Assembly: GCA_009692585.1 (NCBI GenBank) | Contig: SHYX01000014.1 | Location: 1 to 64,000, forward strand | From: Myxococcales bacterium | GTDB lineage: Bacteria > Myxococcota > UBA796 > SXON01 | Direction: 5' to 3' | Length of the DNA stretch: 64,000 bases | Shown here: in pieces, positions 7,738 through 16,725 of the stretch | Layout: each line of letters begins with the position of its first letter | How positions within the stretch are numbered: the first letter of the stretch is position 1 | Made by a program: the position numbers and the translations under genes | Notes under the pieces: generated by a model | What the model saw: only the letters and a program-made list of their open reading frames with translations | What the model was told of the DNA's origin: nothing | Database searches by the model: none

Positions 7738-8958
7738 ATGGCGTTGCTCCTGCTCATCGTCGCGTGCGCTTCATCCCAGCAGGACCGCGCAGCCCCCGAC
7801 GCTCGTAGCGACACCGGCGTGGACAGCGGTGATTCGGGTGGCGTGACCGCCGACAGTAGCTTCGATCTCGATCCGGCCGAGTGTCCGCAACCCAGCGGCT
7901 ACATCGGCCAGCCCGCCCACGCCGCCGGGGTGCTGTTCGGCGAGGGGGTCTGGACGCTCGACTTCGACGCGGAGGCCGAGGCCGCCGGCTACGTCGATTG
8001 CAGCTACCACCGACGCTACCCCGCGCTGGTCGAGATGGCGGGGCACGCCTGGCAGTGCCCGGACTGCTCGCTCTTGACGGCGGGGGAGACCATCGTCGAC
8101 GAAGGGTACGAAGATTGTCTCTCGCTGATCTCCAGCGCCGACGCCACCCGGGTCGAACACCTGGGAATCGGAGAAATCAACGGAGTCACCCACGTTTTCC
8201 GCACTGGCGGCGAAAATCTCGTGCTCGCCGACATGGGGGAAGCCCCCGGGGCGGGCACGCCGAGCGACCCGCTCCTCGCATCCTGGGAGGACGACGGCAC
8301 CTTCACCGACGGCGGCGGCTTCTTCCTGACCGCCACGCTGGAACTCGTCCGCGACGTCGATGAGAGCCTGCCGATAGAGGATCCAAACGTGGCACTTCCC
8401 GCCGTCTCCGCGTGCGGCTGGCCCCACTGCAACCCAGGCGGACCCTCCTCGACGCAGTCCGTCGCCACCGGCTCGGTGTTGCCCAACGAACGCTTCGCCG
8501 ATGTCTGTGGCGGCGAGTACGACCTCTGGGATGGCTGGGGTCGGTACCTGGTGATCGATGCATCCTCGCCGGACTGCGGCCCCTGCCGGACCTTGGCCGA
8601 GAACGAAGAGGCCTGGGTCGAGGCCATGGCACGGCGCGGAATCACCGTCGAGTGGATCACGTTGCTCAACGCCTCACTTTCCATGGTGAACCAGCCCGCT
8701 GACGCCGATGTCCTGGCCAGTTGGGTGGACAGCTTCGGCAGTACCGGCCCGGTGGTGGCGGACGAGGGCTACGCCTACGGACTCTTTCCCGCCTACCTGG
8801 GAGACACCGACGGTGGAATGGGCTTCCCGACCATGATCGTGGTGAATCCCGACATGGAAGTGCTCGGCTCGGACGGCGGGTTCGCCACGGAGGATGCCGG
8901 CGGCACCGGCTTCTCGGTGATGGAGGCGCTGATCGTGGCGGACGCGGCCACGCGGTGA
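7738..8958 (+). CDS. thioredoxin-like lipoprotein
   Basis: 406 residues. The N-terminus 'MALLLLIVACASS' is a lipoprotein signal, followed by an Asp/Ser/Gly linker. The first ~220 residues form an unrecognised cysteine-containing beta-rich domain ('CSYHRRYPALVEMAGHAWQCPDC'). The C-terminal part is thioredoxin-like: 'LVIDASSPDCGPCRTLAENEEAW' with a CGPC active site near residue 280, and the cis-Pro region 'GFPTMIVVNPDM'. It probably performs thiol-disulfide chemistry in the envelope. The same modular plan is common in Myxococcota lipoproteins. The following GNAT gene overlaps its stop by four bases. Confidence 0.8.
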   Translation: MALLLLIVACASSQQDRAAPDARSDTGVDSGDSGGVTADSSFDLDPAECPQPSGYIGQPAHAAGVLFGEGVWTLDFDAEAEAAGYVDCSYHRRYPALVEMAGHAWQCPDCSLLTAGETIVDEGYEDCLSLISSADATRVEHLGIGEINGVTHVFRTGGENLVLADMGEAPGAGTPSDPLLASWEDDGTFTDGGGFFLTATLELVRDVDESLPIEDPNVALPAVSACGWPHCNPGGPSSTQSVATGSVLPNERFADVCGGEYDLWDGWGRYLVIDASSPDCGPCRTLAENEEAWVEAMARRGITVEWITLLNASLSMVNQPADADVLASWVDSFGSTGPVVADEGYAYGLFPAYLGDTDGGMGFPTMIVVNPDMEVLGSDGGFATEDAGGTGFSVMEALIVADAATR

Positions 8959-9488
8959 GTGCCGGTCCGCTGATCATCGGGCCGGCGGCCGACGGCGACG
9001 CCCAGGCGCTGATCGAGCTTCGGCGGGCCATCCTCGCGGAGGGGGCCTGGTTCACTGCCGAGCCCGGCGAGGTGCCGGATGACGCGCGGCTGCGCGCGGA
9101 TCGGATGCGGGAGGCCCGACGGTCGGGGAATCAGGTCCACCTCGTGGCGCGCATCGGAACGGAGCTGGTGGGCGCGTGCGCCGTGGAGGGGGGGCGCCTC
9201 CGCCGCGTCCGCCACGTGGGGCGCCTGGAGATCATGGTCGCGCGCGCGTGGCGAGGTCGGGGCGTCGGCGCCGCGTTGCTCCAAGCGGCCCTGGCGTCCG
9301 CGCGCCTTCATCCGTCGCTGGAAAAGGTAGAGCTCGCAGTCTACGCGCACAATGCCCGCGCGCTGACCCTCTACGAGCGGCACGGATTCGTGCAGGAAGG
9401 ACGAAGGGTGCGACAGCAGCGGCTCACAGACGGGTCCTATGTGGACGAGGTGTGGATGGCGCGCTGGCTGCGCCCGGAGCGCGCCTGA
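8955..9488 (+). CDS. GNAT family N-acetyltransferase
   Basis: 177 residues, GTG start within a GTGA overlap with the previous stop. The GNAT fold is recognisable: strand/helix start 'LIIGPAADGDAQALIELRRAI', the acetyl-CoA loop 'VARAWRGRGVGAALLQAAL' (R/Q-x-x-G-x-G/A motif A, residues ~97-115) and motif B 'VELAVYAHNARALTLYERHGF', which is typical of the RimI/PhnO/L-amino acid acetyltransferase branches. It transfers acetyl from acetyl-CoA to an amine; the substrate is not predictable. It converges on the response-regulator gene with 11 bases between stops. Confidence 0.87.
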   Translation: MSAGPLIIGPAADGDAQALIELRRAILAEGAWFTAEPGEVPDDARLRADRMREARRSGNQVHLVARIGTELVGACAVEGGRLRRVRHVGRLEIMVARAWRGRGVGAALLQAALASARLHPSLEKVELAVYAHNARALTLYERHGFVQEGRRVRQQRLTDGSYVDEVWMARWLRPERA

Positions 9489-9499
9489 GGGCCCCGGGA

Positions 9500-10852
9500 T
9501 CAGTCGTTCCGCCACTCCGCTTCGCGCCGGTAGATGCTCCGCGCCGAGATGGCGAGCAGACTCGCGGCGAGGTTCCGATCGCCGTTGCAATGACGCAACG
9601 TCGCCTCGATCATCCGGCGTTCTACCTGTGGAAGCGGCGTTCCGACCCCGAAGGTGAGCCACCCCGCTTCGGGCGCGGCGCCGACCCCCGCCCGCAGCGC
9701 CAGGGGCAGGTCGGCGGCGGTGACGGTCTGGCCCCGGGCGAGCACGACGGCGCGCTCGAGCGTGTTCTCCAGCTCGCGGATGTTCCCCGGCCATGAATGG
9801 CGTTCCAGGGCGGTCAGAGCGTCGTCGTCAATGCCAACCAGCTCGCGTCCGTGTCGAGCCGACTGGAGAGCAACGAAATGACGCGCCAGCAATGCGATGT
9901 CCTCGCGCCGTTCGCGAAGAGGGGGCACGTGGAGCGGAATGACATTGAGGCGGTAGAACAGGTCCTCGCGAAGCCGGCCTTCGGCCACTGCGCGCGCCGG
10001 GTCGCGATTGGTGGCGGCGACGATGCGAACGTCGGCGCGAAGCGTGCGGGTGCCGCCCAGTCGTTCGTACTCGCCGTCTTGCAGCACCCGTAGCAACTTC
10101 ACCTGGAGCAACTGCGGCATCTCGGTGATCTCGTCGAGAAACAGCGTGCCTCCGGCGGCCAGGTCGAAGCGACCTTCCTTTCGACCTGTGGCCCCGGTGA
10201 ACGCGCCGGGCTCGTACCCGAAGAGCTCACTCTCCAACAACGCATCGGGGATCGCCCCGCAGTTCACGGTGACCATTCTCCGGTCGCGACGAGGGCTCAG
10301 CTCGTGGATCCAGCGGGCGAACAGGCCCTTCCCGGTTCCGCTCTCGCCGGTGATGAGCACGCTGGCCATCGAAGGCGCCACCTGCGCCGCTTCCTCGAGC
10401 AGCGCCCGCGTCGCCGCCGACTGCCCGATCACCTCGGTGCTGGCCACCTGCGCGATCTGCGCGCGCAACCGGACGTTCTCACGGATGAGCTCGTGCTTTT
10501 CCAGGGCCTTCTGCACGCTGTGGACCACCGCGTCCTTGCGCAGGGGCTTGGTGACAAAGTCATAAGCGCCTTCCTTCATGGCCTCGACGGCGGTCTCCAC
10601 CGAGCCATATGCGGTCACGACGATCACCTGGGTCTCCGGGGCCACCTGCCGAGAGGCCCGGAGCAACTCCAGGCCGCTCATGCCGGGCATCTTCAGGTCG
10701 GTGAGCACCACCCCGACGGCACCGTCGCGCAGCAGGTCCAACGCGGCCCGACCATCGGCCGCGGTTCGTACTTCGTAGCCTTCACGCGAGAAGATGCGCT
10801 CAAGCGCCAAACGGTTCGGCTCTTCGTCGTCGACGACCAGGAGGACGGGCAT
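9500..10852 (-). CDS. NtrC-family sigma-54 response regulator
   Basis: 450 residues. Receiver domain 1-120 with acidic pocket D8/D9 and phospho-acceptor Asp52 ('[13 protein letters not shown]'). The AAA+ domain carries Walker A 'GESGTGKG' (169-176), the sigma-54-contacting 'GAFTGA' loop (216-221), 'GGTLFLDEI' and arginine fingers. The C-terminal Fis-type HTH ('[21 protein letters not shown]') binds DNA. It should activate sigma-54 promoters after phosphorylation by the kinase encoded 36 bases upstream. No Shine-Dalgarno precedes the ATG; instead the leader is occupied by two palindromes. The targets are not shown by the sequence. Confidence 0.96.
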   Translation of the reverse strand: MPVLLVVDDEEPNRLALERIFSREGYEVRTAADGRAALDLLRDGAVGVVLTDLKMPGMSGLELLRASRQVAPETQVIVVTAYGSVETAVEAMKEGAYDFVTKPLRKDAVVHSVQKALEKHELIRENVRLRAQIAQVASTEVIGQSAATRALLEEAAQVAPSMASVLITGESGTGKGLFARWIHELSPRRDRRMVTVNCGAIPDALLESELFGYEPGAFTGATGRKEGRFDLAAGGTLFLDEITEMPQLLQVKLLRVLQDGEYERLGGTRTLRADVRIVAATNRDPARAVAEGRLREDLFYRLNVIPLHVPPLRERREDIALLARHFVALQSARHGRELVGIDDDALTALERHSWPGNIRELENTLERAVVLARGQTVTAADLPLALRAGVGAAPEAGWLTFGVGTPLPQVERRMIEATLRHCNGDRNLAASLLAISARSIYRREAEWRND

Positions 10853-10853
10853 G

Positions 10854-10885
10854 TGTCAAACTGACACGACGCTGCCAAGTTGGCA
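10854..10885. promoter_or_regulatory. paired palindromes between kinase and regulator genes
   Basis: Two 13-base dyads lie in the 36-base gap: TGTCAAACTGACA (10854-10866) and TGCCAAGTTGGCA (10873-10885). Both fit TGYCA-N3-TGRCA and their centres are 19 bases apart, about two helical turns. Such spacing suits cooperative binding of a dimeric regulator, possibly the Fis-type HTH of the adjacent response regulator acting on its own gene. Alternatively they form RNA hairpins controlling translation of the SD-less regulator ORF. Confidence 0.45.
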
Positions 10886-10888
10886 AGA

Positions 10889-12529
10889 TCAGGGAACCGG
10901 AATCCAGACGGTGAAGGTCGTCCCCGTCCCCGGCAGCGTCTCGACGGTGACGCGCCCGCCGAGGTCCTCGATGTCCTGCCGGGTGACCGCAAGGCCAAGA
11001 CCCGTGCCGCGCGCCTTGGTGGTGAAGAAGGGCTCGAAGACCCGCGCCGCCGTGTCCGCGTCCAGACCGGGACCGTCGTCCGCCACGACCAGCTCCAACT
11101 GCCCCGTGCCTCGAACAACCGAGAGCCGCACCGTCTTGGCCCCCGCCTCCGCCGCGTTGCGCAGCAGGTTGAGCAGGGCGCGCCTCACGACGTTTCCGTC
11201 CATCTCCACGGTGCCGCAGGGCGCGGCGTCGATGTGCACGAGCACCGAAAGACGGCGGAGGCGCTCGTCCTCCAGCGCGACCACGCTGCGCACGAGGGCA
11301 ACCGGGTCTTCGGGACCGAGCTCCGGCGCCCGGCGACGTGCGAGGTCCAGGTAGCGCTCGGTGACCGCCTCGAGGCGGCGCACCTCGTCCACCACCGTGG
11401 CCACCAGCGCGGCGTGATCGGTGCCGGCCAGCTCGTCAGCCAGCAACTCCGCGTGCAACGACATCGCGTTGAGCGGGTTGCGGACCTCGTGCGTGACCTG
11501 TGCCAGGAGCTGACCGACCAGCGCCAGCCGTTCACTGCGGAGCAGGCGGTCTCGGTCGGCCAGTCGCTCGGTCACATCCTCGCCCACCAGGATGCGCCCA
11601 CCGTCTCCGAACGGGGCGACGAAGACATCCTCGGTGCGACCTCCCGCCGCGCGCTCCTGGCGCCCCTCGGACAGGTCTTGGAGGGCACCCGGAAGCGCGC
11701 TGCCCTCGGCGAGCCCCCACAGCCTCGTGGCCGCCGCGTTGGCGACCCTCACCCCATGCTGCTCGACCACCGCCACCGCGACGTTGAGGCTGTCGAGTAC
11801 CTGTCGCAGCTGCAGCGACACCGCGCGGAGTTGCCGATCTCGCTCGTCCACGGCGAGGGCCATCGCCTCGAACGCGCGAGAGAGAGCGCCAATCTCGTCG
11901 TCGCCGCCCACGTCCACGGGCCCGGGTCGCTCTCCGGCCTCCAGGCGCCGTACCTGGCCCGTCAGCGCGCGCACCGGACGAAGCGCCGTCCCCGCGAGCC
12001 AGAGGAGCAGCCCCCCCAACGGCACCGAGAGCGCCGCGAGCACCAGCGAAACCTGCACCGCCTCGCGCTGCGCCCGTGCCGTCCGCTGGCTCAGCGCGCT
12101 CACCCGGGCCTCCGCGAGCGCCCCGAGTTGCAACACCTCGTCACGAAGCGCCCGCCGCGTCCCCTCGTCTTCACCCGCATCCATCGCCGCTGCCGCCACG
12201 TCGTCGAGCTGCGCACGCGCCGCGTCGAGGCTCGCGGCCTCCTCGTCATCCCGCGCCAATTGCTGCCCGCGCACAACCGCGGCCCGCGCGTCGTCCAGCA
12301 GATCATCCAACCGTGGCGCCGGCGTTCGCGGCCGCTCCAGCTGGCCTTCCATGCGGGCCGCCAGCCGCGCGAGCGGCAGCCAGGACTCGTTCACCGTGTC
12401 CACGGAGTCGCCGATGCGGCGGAACCAGGCCACCTCGAACGCCAGTGCGCCAAGCTGGCAGAGCGCTGCCACCGCCACCGCGCCGAGTACGCGACCCCGC
12501 AGCGTCCGCGACCAGCCGAGACCCAACAT
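10889..12529 (-). CDS. membrane sensor histidine kinase
   Basis: 546 residues. TM1 at ~13-33, a ~125-residue helical periplasmic sensor segment, TM2 at ~159-179, HAMP linker ~180-232, a PAS-like segment ~240-320 and the HisKA domain with phospho-acceptor His347 in 'THEVRNPLNAM'. The ATPase domain shows N-box 'LLNLLRNAAEAG', G1 'VADDGPGL', F/G2 'FEPFFTTKARGTGLGLAV'. This is the NtrB/AtoS-like class that pairs with sigma-54 activators. It lies first in the operon, 36 bases before the regulator gene. The Ala-rich periplasmic four-helix-type sensor gives no ligand clue. Confidence 0.94.
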   Translation of the reverse strand: MLGLGWSRTLRGRVLGAVAVAALCQLGALAFEVAWFRRIGDSVDTVNESWLPLARLAARMEGQLERPRTPAPRLDDLLDDARAAVVRGQQLARDDEEAASLDAARAQLDDVAAAAMDAGEDEGTRRALRDEVLQLGALAEARVSALSQRTARAQREAVQVSLVLAALSVPLGGLLLWLAGTALRPVRALTGQVRRLEAGERPGPVDVGGDDEIGALSRAFEAMALAVDERDRQLRAVSLQLRQVLDSLNVAVAVVEQHGVRVANAAATRLWGLAEGSALPGALQDLSEGRQERAAGGRTEDVFVAPFGDGGRILVGEDVTERLADRDRLLRSERLALVGQLLAQVTHEVRNPLNAMSLHAELLADELAGTDHAALVATVVDEVRRLEAVTERYLDLARRRAPELGPEDPVALVRSVVALEDERLRRLSVLVHIDAAPCGTVEMDGNVVRRALLNLLRNAAEAGAKTVRLSVVRGTGQLELVVADDGPGLDADTAARVFEPFFTTKARGTGLGLAVTRQDIEDLGGRVTVETLPGTGTTFTVWIPVP

Positions 12530-12600
12530 CGCCGAACCCTATTCCGGTTGCCACCACGACGATGCAGGTTAGCGGGGCCCCGCCCATAGCTGGAGGTTCG

Positions 12601-13665
12601 ATGTCTTCGATGTTCCGTTCCGTTCTCGTCTCGCTCACCCTCACGACCGCGCTCCTGATGGGCTGCGACACCGGAGCCGAGGGCGCCGCCGACGGAGCCC
12701 CCGCCGAAGACGCCGGCGAGACCCTCGCCTCGGTCAACGGAATCACCGTGGGCAGCAAAGAATTCCTCACCGCCGCCGAGCGCAAGACGCCGGCCAGCGG
12801 GGACGCGCTCTCCCCCGAAGAGAAGCGAGAGGTGCTGGACGGTCTCGTCGAGGAGAAGCTCCTGTACGCCCAGGCACTGAAGAAGGGCCTCGACAAGGAC
12901 CCCAAGGTGCAGAAGGTGATGGTCAACACCCTCTTGCGAGAAGAGGTCTACAGCACCGTCAAGAACAGCGACTTCACCGACGAGGTCCTGCAGAAGTACT
13001 ACGACGACCACAAGGCCGAGTTCATCGTCCCCGAAAAGGTGCAGATCCGGCGCATCCTCATCAAGGTGACCGAGGCCCGCGCCGACGACGCCGCCAAGAC
13101 CGAGGCCGAACGCATTCGCAAGGAAATCGCGGCCAAGCCCGAGAGCTTCAAAGAAGTCGCGGCCAAGTTCTCCGAGGATATGTACAAGCGCCGCGGCGGC
13201 GACGTGGGATTTGTGTCCAAGGAGGGCAAGCCCGGCCTGGACCAGGCCATCGTCGAACGCGCCTTTGCGCTGGAGACCGAGGCGATCTCGGAGGTCTTCA
13301 AGACCGGCGACGGCTACAACATCGTCCAGGTCGCGACCCGCCGCGAGCAGGTCGAGCGCACCTTCCAGCAGATGAAGGGTTCGGTGCTCCGGAAGGTCAA
13401 GAACGACAAGATGAAGGAGCTCTACGACGGGTACATCGCCACCGTGAAGGGCGGCGCCAAGATCGACATCGAGGAGGCGAAGCTGGCCGCGCTTGAGGTC
13501 AAGGCCGCCCGCCGGGCCGGCGCCATGCCTGCCATGCCGATGCTCGGCGGCGGCGGCGAAGGCGACGAAGGCGGCGAAGAAGCTGCCGAGGCCCCGCCGG
13601 TCCTCCCCGAGGGTCCGGCCGCGGCCGGTGGCGCTCCCGCCGCCAAGGCGCCGGAACACGAGTAG
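12601..13665 (+). CDS. parvulin-type peptidyl-prolyl isomerase lipoprotein (PrsA/PpiC-like)
   Basis: 354 residues, ATG with GGAGG seven bases upstream. Lipoprotein signal ending 'LLMGC' (Cys22). A SurA/PrsA-type N-terminal helical domain ('VNGITVGSKEF', 'VLDGLVEEKLLYAQALKKG') is followed by a parvulin rotamase domain (~residues 140-250: 'VQIRRILIKVTEARAD', 'FKEVAAKFSED', 'GGDVGFVSKEGKPGLDQAIVERAF'). The C-terminus is a Gly/Ala/Glu/Pro-rich low-complexity tail. It should assist folding of exported proteins at the envelope. surA follows three bases after the stop and pdxA after that, forming an operon. Divergent from the histidine kinase. Confidence 0.9.
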   Translation: MSSMFRSVLVSLTLTTALLMGCDTGAEGAADGAPAEDAGETLASVNGITVGSKEFLTAAERKTPASGDALSPEEKREVLDGLVEEKLLYAQALKKGLDKDPKVQKVMVNTLLREEVYSTVKNSDFTDEVLQKYYDDHKAEFIVPEKVQIRRILIKVTEARADDAAKTEAERIRKEIAAKPESFKEVAAKFSEDMYKRRGGDVGFVSKEGKPGLDQAIVERAFALETEAISEVFKTGDGYNIVQVATRREQVERTFQQMKGSVLRKVKNDKMKELYDGYIATVKGGAKIDIEEAKLAALEVKAARRAGAMPAMPMLGGGGEGDEGGEEAAEAPPVLPEGPAAAGGAPAAKAPEHE

Positions 13666-13668
13666 CCG

Positions 13669-14655
13669 GTGTCGGCGACCCCCTGCGGCACGGCTTTGCT
13701 GGCGATGTTCGTCGCCGGGATGGCACACGCTGCGGAGCTGGGCCGCGTCACCGACCGGGTAGCGGCCGCCGTTAACGACGAGGTCATCACCCTGTCCGAA
13801 GTGTACGAACTCGGGGGCGACTACGTCGAAGCGGCGGTCACCACCGGCGGTGAAGTGATGCGGCCGCCCGCCGAACACGCGGTGCTGGAGCGCCTGATCG
13901 AACGAAAGCTGGTGGAGCAGCAGATCGCGACGCTCGGCATCGACGTCACCGAACAGGAGCTCGACAAGGCGATCGACGACGTGGCCCGGCGCAACGGCAT
14001 GGATCGTGACCAGGTGAAAGAGGCGGTCGAAGCCCAGGGCATGGACTGGGAGACCTTTCGCACCGAACAGCGCGAACAGCTGCGGGAGCTGAAGTTTCAG
14101 CGCTCGGTGTTGCAGCCGCGCGTCACCATCACCGACGACGAGCTGCGGGACGCGTACCTGCGCACCGGGGGAACGCTCGGTGGCGAGGTCGCCAGGCTCC
14201 AGGGCCTGTTCATCGGCATCCCCCGCGATGCCGACGCCACCGCGCTCGCAGCGGTTCGGGCCCGCGCCCAGCAGGCCCTGGCCACCCTCACCGGCGGCGC
14301 ATCGTTCGCCGAGGTGGCAACCGTGTATGACGAAGGCGCATCCAAAGCGTCAGGCGGGGAGATGGGCGAGTTCCAGCGTGGACAGCTGGTTCCGGCGCTC
14401 GACGGTCCCGTCTTCGCCTCCGAGGTGGGCAAGCCCTTCATCGTCGAGCTGCCGACTGCGATCTTCGTGTTCAACGTCGCCAGCAAGAAGCGCCAGGACA
14501 CCGGGTTGGAGGATGTCCGCTCTACGCTGACCGAGCAGATATTCCAGCAGCGGATGAAGGACGAGCAAGGACGGTGGTACGAGCAGGCGCGCCGAGCCGC
14601 CGTGGTCCGTGTGCTCCTTCCCGGTGGTGACGGGCGCGGGCCGAAGAACCCGTGA
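13669..14655 (+). CDS. surA: SurA-like periplasmic chaperone/peptidyl-prolyl isomerase
   Basis: 328 residues, GTG start. Signal peptide residues 1-21. The N-terminal SurA domain begins 'RVTDRVAAAVNDEVITLSEVYE' and contains 'RLIERKLVEQQIATLGIDVTEQELDKAIDDVARRNGM', very close to canonical SurA. A single parvulin domain follows ('FAEVATVYDEGASKASGGEMGEF', 'LVPALDGPVFASEVGKPFIVEL'), whereas E. coli SurA has two, so this is the shorter one-rotamase form. Role: chaperone for outer-membrane proteins in the periplasm. The surA-pdxA order is also that of enterobacteria. pdxA overlaps by four bases. Confidence 0.9.
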   Translation: MSATPCGTALLAMFVAGMAHAAELGRVTDRVAAAVNDEVITLSEVYELGGDYVEAAVTTGGEVMRPPAEHAVLERLIERKLVEQQIATLGIDVTEQELDKAIDDVARRNGMDRDQVKEAVEAQGMDWETFRTEQREQLRELKFQRSVLQPRVTITDDELRDAYLRTGGTLGGEVARLQGLFIGIPRDADATALAAVRARAQQALATLTGGASFAEVATVYDEGASKASGGEMGEFQRGQLVPALDGPVFASEVGKPFIVELPTAIFVFNVASKKRQDTGLEDVRSTLTEQIFQQRMKDEQGRWYEQARRAAVVRVLLPGGDGRGPKNP

Positions 14656-15557
14656 GTGCGCTCCCGCTGGTCCTCACCCCAGGGGACCCGCGCGGCATCG
14701 GGCCGGAGGTCACCGCGTTGGCCCTCCAGCGCGTGGATGTCGGGCGCGTCCTGGTGGTCGGAGACGTCGGTGCGCTGCGCGCCGTAGGCATGCAGGACGG
14801 CGCCGGCATCGAGCTGATGGAGCCTCCGGCCTCCGGCGAGCCGGTGGAGGTCGCCGCGGTGAGGTGGGCGGTGCGGGAGTGCCAGGCGGGGCGCGCGCGC
14901 GGCTTGTGCACCGGCCCGATCCACAAGGCCAGGCTGGCCGCGCTTGGTTTCCGTCACCACGGCCACACGGACTTCATCGGAGAGCTGTGCGGTGTGGCCG
15001 ACCCGGTGATGGCCTTCGTCGGCGGCAGCGTACGCGTGGCGCTGGTCACCGTGCACCACGCACTGCGAGACGTGCCCGCCCTCATCACCGAAGCCCGCGT
15101 GTATCGGACCGTCGCGACCGTCGACGCATCCCTCCGCCGCCAGCTCGGCCTGATTCGACCGCGCATCATCGTGTGCGGGCTCAACCCCCATGCCGGCGAG
15201 GGCGGCCTCCTGGGTCGTGAGGACATGGACGAGATCGCCCCCGCCATCGCGCGCGCCCGGCAAGCCGGAATCGAGGTCTCCGGACCGATCAGCGCCGAGG
15301 AAGCCTTCATGCATCCGGACGAATGTGACCTGATCCTCGCCATGTACCACGACCAGGGCCTCGTGCCGCTCAAGCGCGTGGACTTCGGACGCACGGTGAA
15401 CTGGACCATGGGCTTGCCGATCGTTCGCACCAGCGTCGATCACGGCACCGCCGATGCCCTGGTGGGCACCGGCCGGGCCCGCAGCGACAGCATGGAGGCA
15501 GCCCTCCGACTCTGCGACTGGATGTCGCGACAGGCTACGGAATTGGTTCAACCGTGA
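14652..15557 (+). CDS. pdxA: 4-hydroxythreonine-4-phosphate dehydrogenase
   Basis: 301 residues, GTG start in a GTGA overlap with surA. Family signatures are all present: 'TPGDPRGIGPE' near the start, 'TGPIHKARL' , 'HHGHTDFI' (metal-binding His), 'GLNPHAGEGG', 'AMYHDQGLVPLK' (second metal His) and 'LPIVRTSVDHGTA' near the end. The enzyme oxidises 4-phosphohydroxy-L-threonine in the DXP-dependent pyridoxal phosphate pathway. Slightly shorter than E. coli PdxA (329). The 3' end overlaps the convergent lipoprotein gene by 23 bases. Confidence 0.96.
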   Translation: MSALPLVLTPGDPRGIGPEVTALALQRVDVGRVLVVGDVGALRAVGMQDGAGIELMEPPASGEPVEVAAVRWAVRECQAGRARGLCTGPIHKARLAALGFRHHGHTDFIGELCGVADPVMAFVGGSVRVALVTVHHALRDVPALITEARVYRTVATVDASLRRQLGLIRPRIIVCGLNPHAGEGGLLGREDMDEIAPAIARARQAGIEVSGPISAEEAFMHPDECDLILAMYHDQGLVPLKRVDFGRTVNWTMGLPIVRTSVDHGTADALVGTGRARSDSMEAALRLCDWMSRQATELVQP

Positions 15558-16005
15558 CCGGCTCGGCGCAGTCGCCGATGCCCCACTCCGACCACCACGC
15601 GGGTCGCTCGCCGAACACGCGGCAGTCGGTCGGCGCAGTCGCGTCCCGGTTTCTCAGCACGAGCAGCCCCTGAAGTGACGGTGTCCCACAGTTGAACCAG
15701 GTGCTGGAGCCCTCGTGCACATCCTGGAACTCCCCGGCCACCGCGAGGCTCAGCTTCAAGTGGTCCGCGGAGCCGTCCACCGCCGCTTCGTAGCTGCCGA
15801 AGCCATGCTCTTCGACGTACCTGCCGTCGGTGCTCAGCAAGAGCGCGCCGCCGCCGGTCCACGCGTCGGCCTTCATGTCGAGCACCCACTTCGCGGCGTC
15901 TCCATCGCAGCTGACGCGGACGCTCGTGAATTGCGGGTCGCGCGCGACCGGCTCGACCGGCGCCGTGTCCGAAAGCGGCTCGGGGCAGGCCAGGAGCAGC
16001 CACAT
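15535..16005 (-). CDS. small lipoprotein, unknown function
   Basis: 156 residues from the ATG at 16005, which sits in an ATGA overlap with the stop of the upstream lipoprotein gene. Signal 'MWLLLACPEPL' with lipobox LLAC; the hydrophobic part is only five residues, extremely short. The mature part is beta-rich with three cysteines besides the lipid-modified one ('VRVSCDGDAAKWVLDMKADAW', 'WFNCGTPSLQG', 'TDCRVFGERPAWW', 'GIGDCAEP'). No family recognised. It is last in a minus-strand lipoprotein cluster and converges on pdxA. Confidence 0.62.
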   Translation of the reverse strand: MWLLLACPEPLSDTAPVEPVARDPQFTSVRVSCDGDAAKWVLDMKADAWTGGGALLLSTDGRYVEEHGFGSYEAAVDGSADHLKLSLAVAGEFQDVHEGSSTWFNCGTPSLQGLLVLRNRDATAPTDCRVFGERPAWWSEWGIGDCAEPVTVEPIP

Positions 16006-16199
16006 CAGGCGGTGTCGCCCTCTTCCGCCGCGCATTCCTCGCCCTCAGGCGCGATCCCCACGTCGGCATCATGATCGTCGCAGTCGTACCGTTGCACGAT
16101 GCCATCGTTGTCGCGGTCGATGTCGAGGCCATTGGCGCTGTCATCACCGGGGCAGCCGGCCAGGGCGACGAAAACGGGGAGGATGACGCGTGGGTTCAT
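16005..16199 (-). CDS. short lipoprotein with calcium-binding-like Asp motif
   Basis: 64 residues from the ATG at 16199. The signal 'MNPRVILPVFVALAGC' ends in a lipobox. The mature part contains 'DIDRDNDGIVQRYDCDDHDADVG', the D.D.DG...D.D.D spacing of thrombospondin type-3/EF-hand-like calcium sites seen in myxobacterial surface proteins. It ends within four bases of the next lipoprotein start. Its first seven residues and its upstream region are repeated at 17016-17190, where they are fused to a different gene (see the duplication). Confidence 0.62.
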   Translation of the reverse strand: MNPRVILPVFVALAGCPGDDSANGLDIDRDNDGIVQRYDCDDHDADVGIAPEGEECAAEEGDTA

Positions 16200-16725
16200 G
16201 GGGAGGCTCCGGTCAGGCGGGTAGCGTAGCGCGCCGAGTCGCGGCAGGGGGAAAAAGTCAACAGCACGGGGTGCACCCGTGCCGTCAGCACACCCGACGC
16301 CTACTGGCAGTCGTACAGGTTCTCGTCGGCGTCGTTGGCTTCCCAACACTCGCCGTCGGCGGCGATGAGTACGTAGGCGAGGTGGCCCGCGTCCTGGATG
16401 GTCGCGGTCATCAGGGTGGTTTCGTTCGGGACCACCTCGTCGAACTTGGGGAACACGCTGTCGAGCGCGAGCCCGGCTCTGGTGGCGCCATCATGACAGA
16501 TGTCGTAGCCGCCACCGCGACCGGCACCGGCGCTGCCGTCGAGGCAGTCCTCACCGAGCCAGCCGCCGGCCGACTCTTCGGCCATGCCGAACGAGTAGGT
16601 GCCGCTGCCGTTGGTGATGGTGAGGGTGACCACGTCGTTGCTGCCGTCGTTGGTCCAGATGGTGTTGAAGCTGACCTCGGTGTCCTCGGTGTCGTCACCG
16701 GTTTCGCTGGTGTTCTCGGTGTCGG
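16175..16725. repeat. direct duplication, copy A
   Basis: About 550 bp nearly identical to 17016-17575, offset 841 bases. It contains the 3' half of a lipoprotein gene, the ~100-base intergenic region and the first codons of the next lipoprotein gene. Identity looks above 90 percent by eye, with scattered substitutions and a 9-base length difference in a Thr/Asp linker near the end. Confidence 0.85.

Noticed and set aside
10880..12589. 569-residue plus-strand open frame across the histidine kinase
   Set aside because: Arg/Pro/His-rich antisense shadow of the kinase, whose H-, N-, G- and F-boxes are complete on the minus strand.
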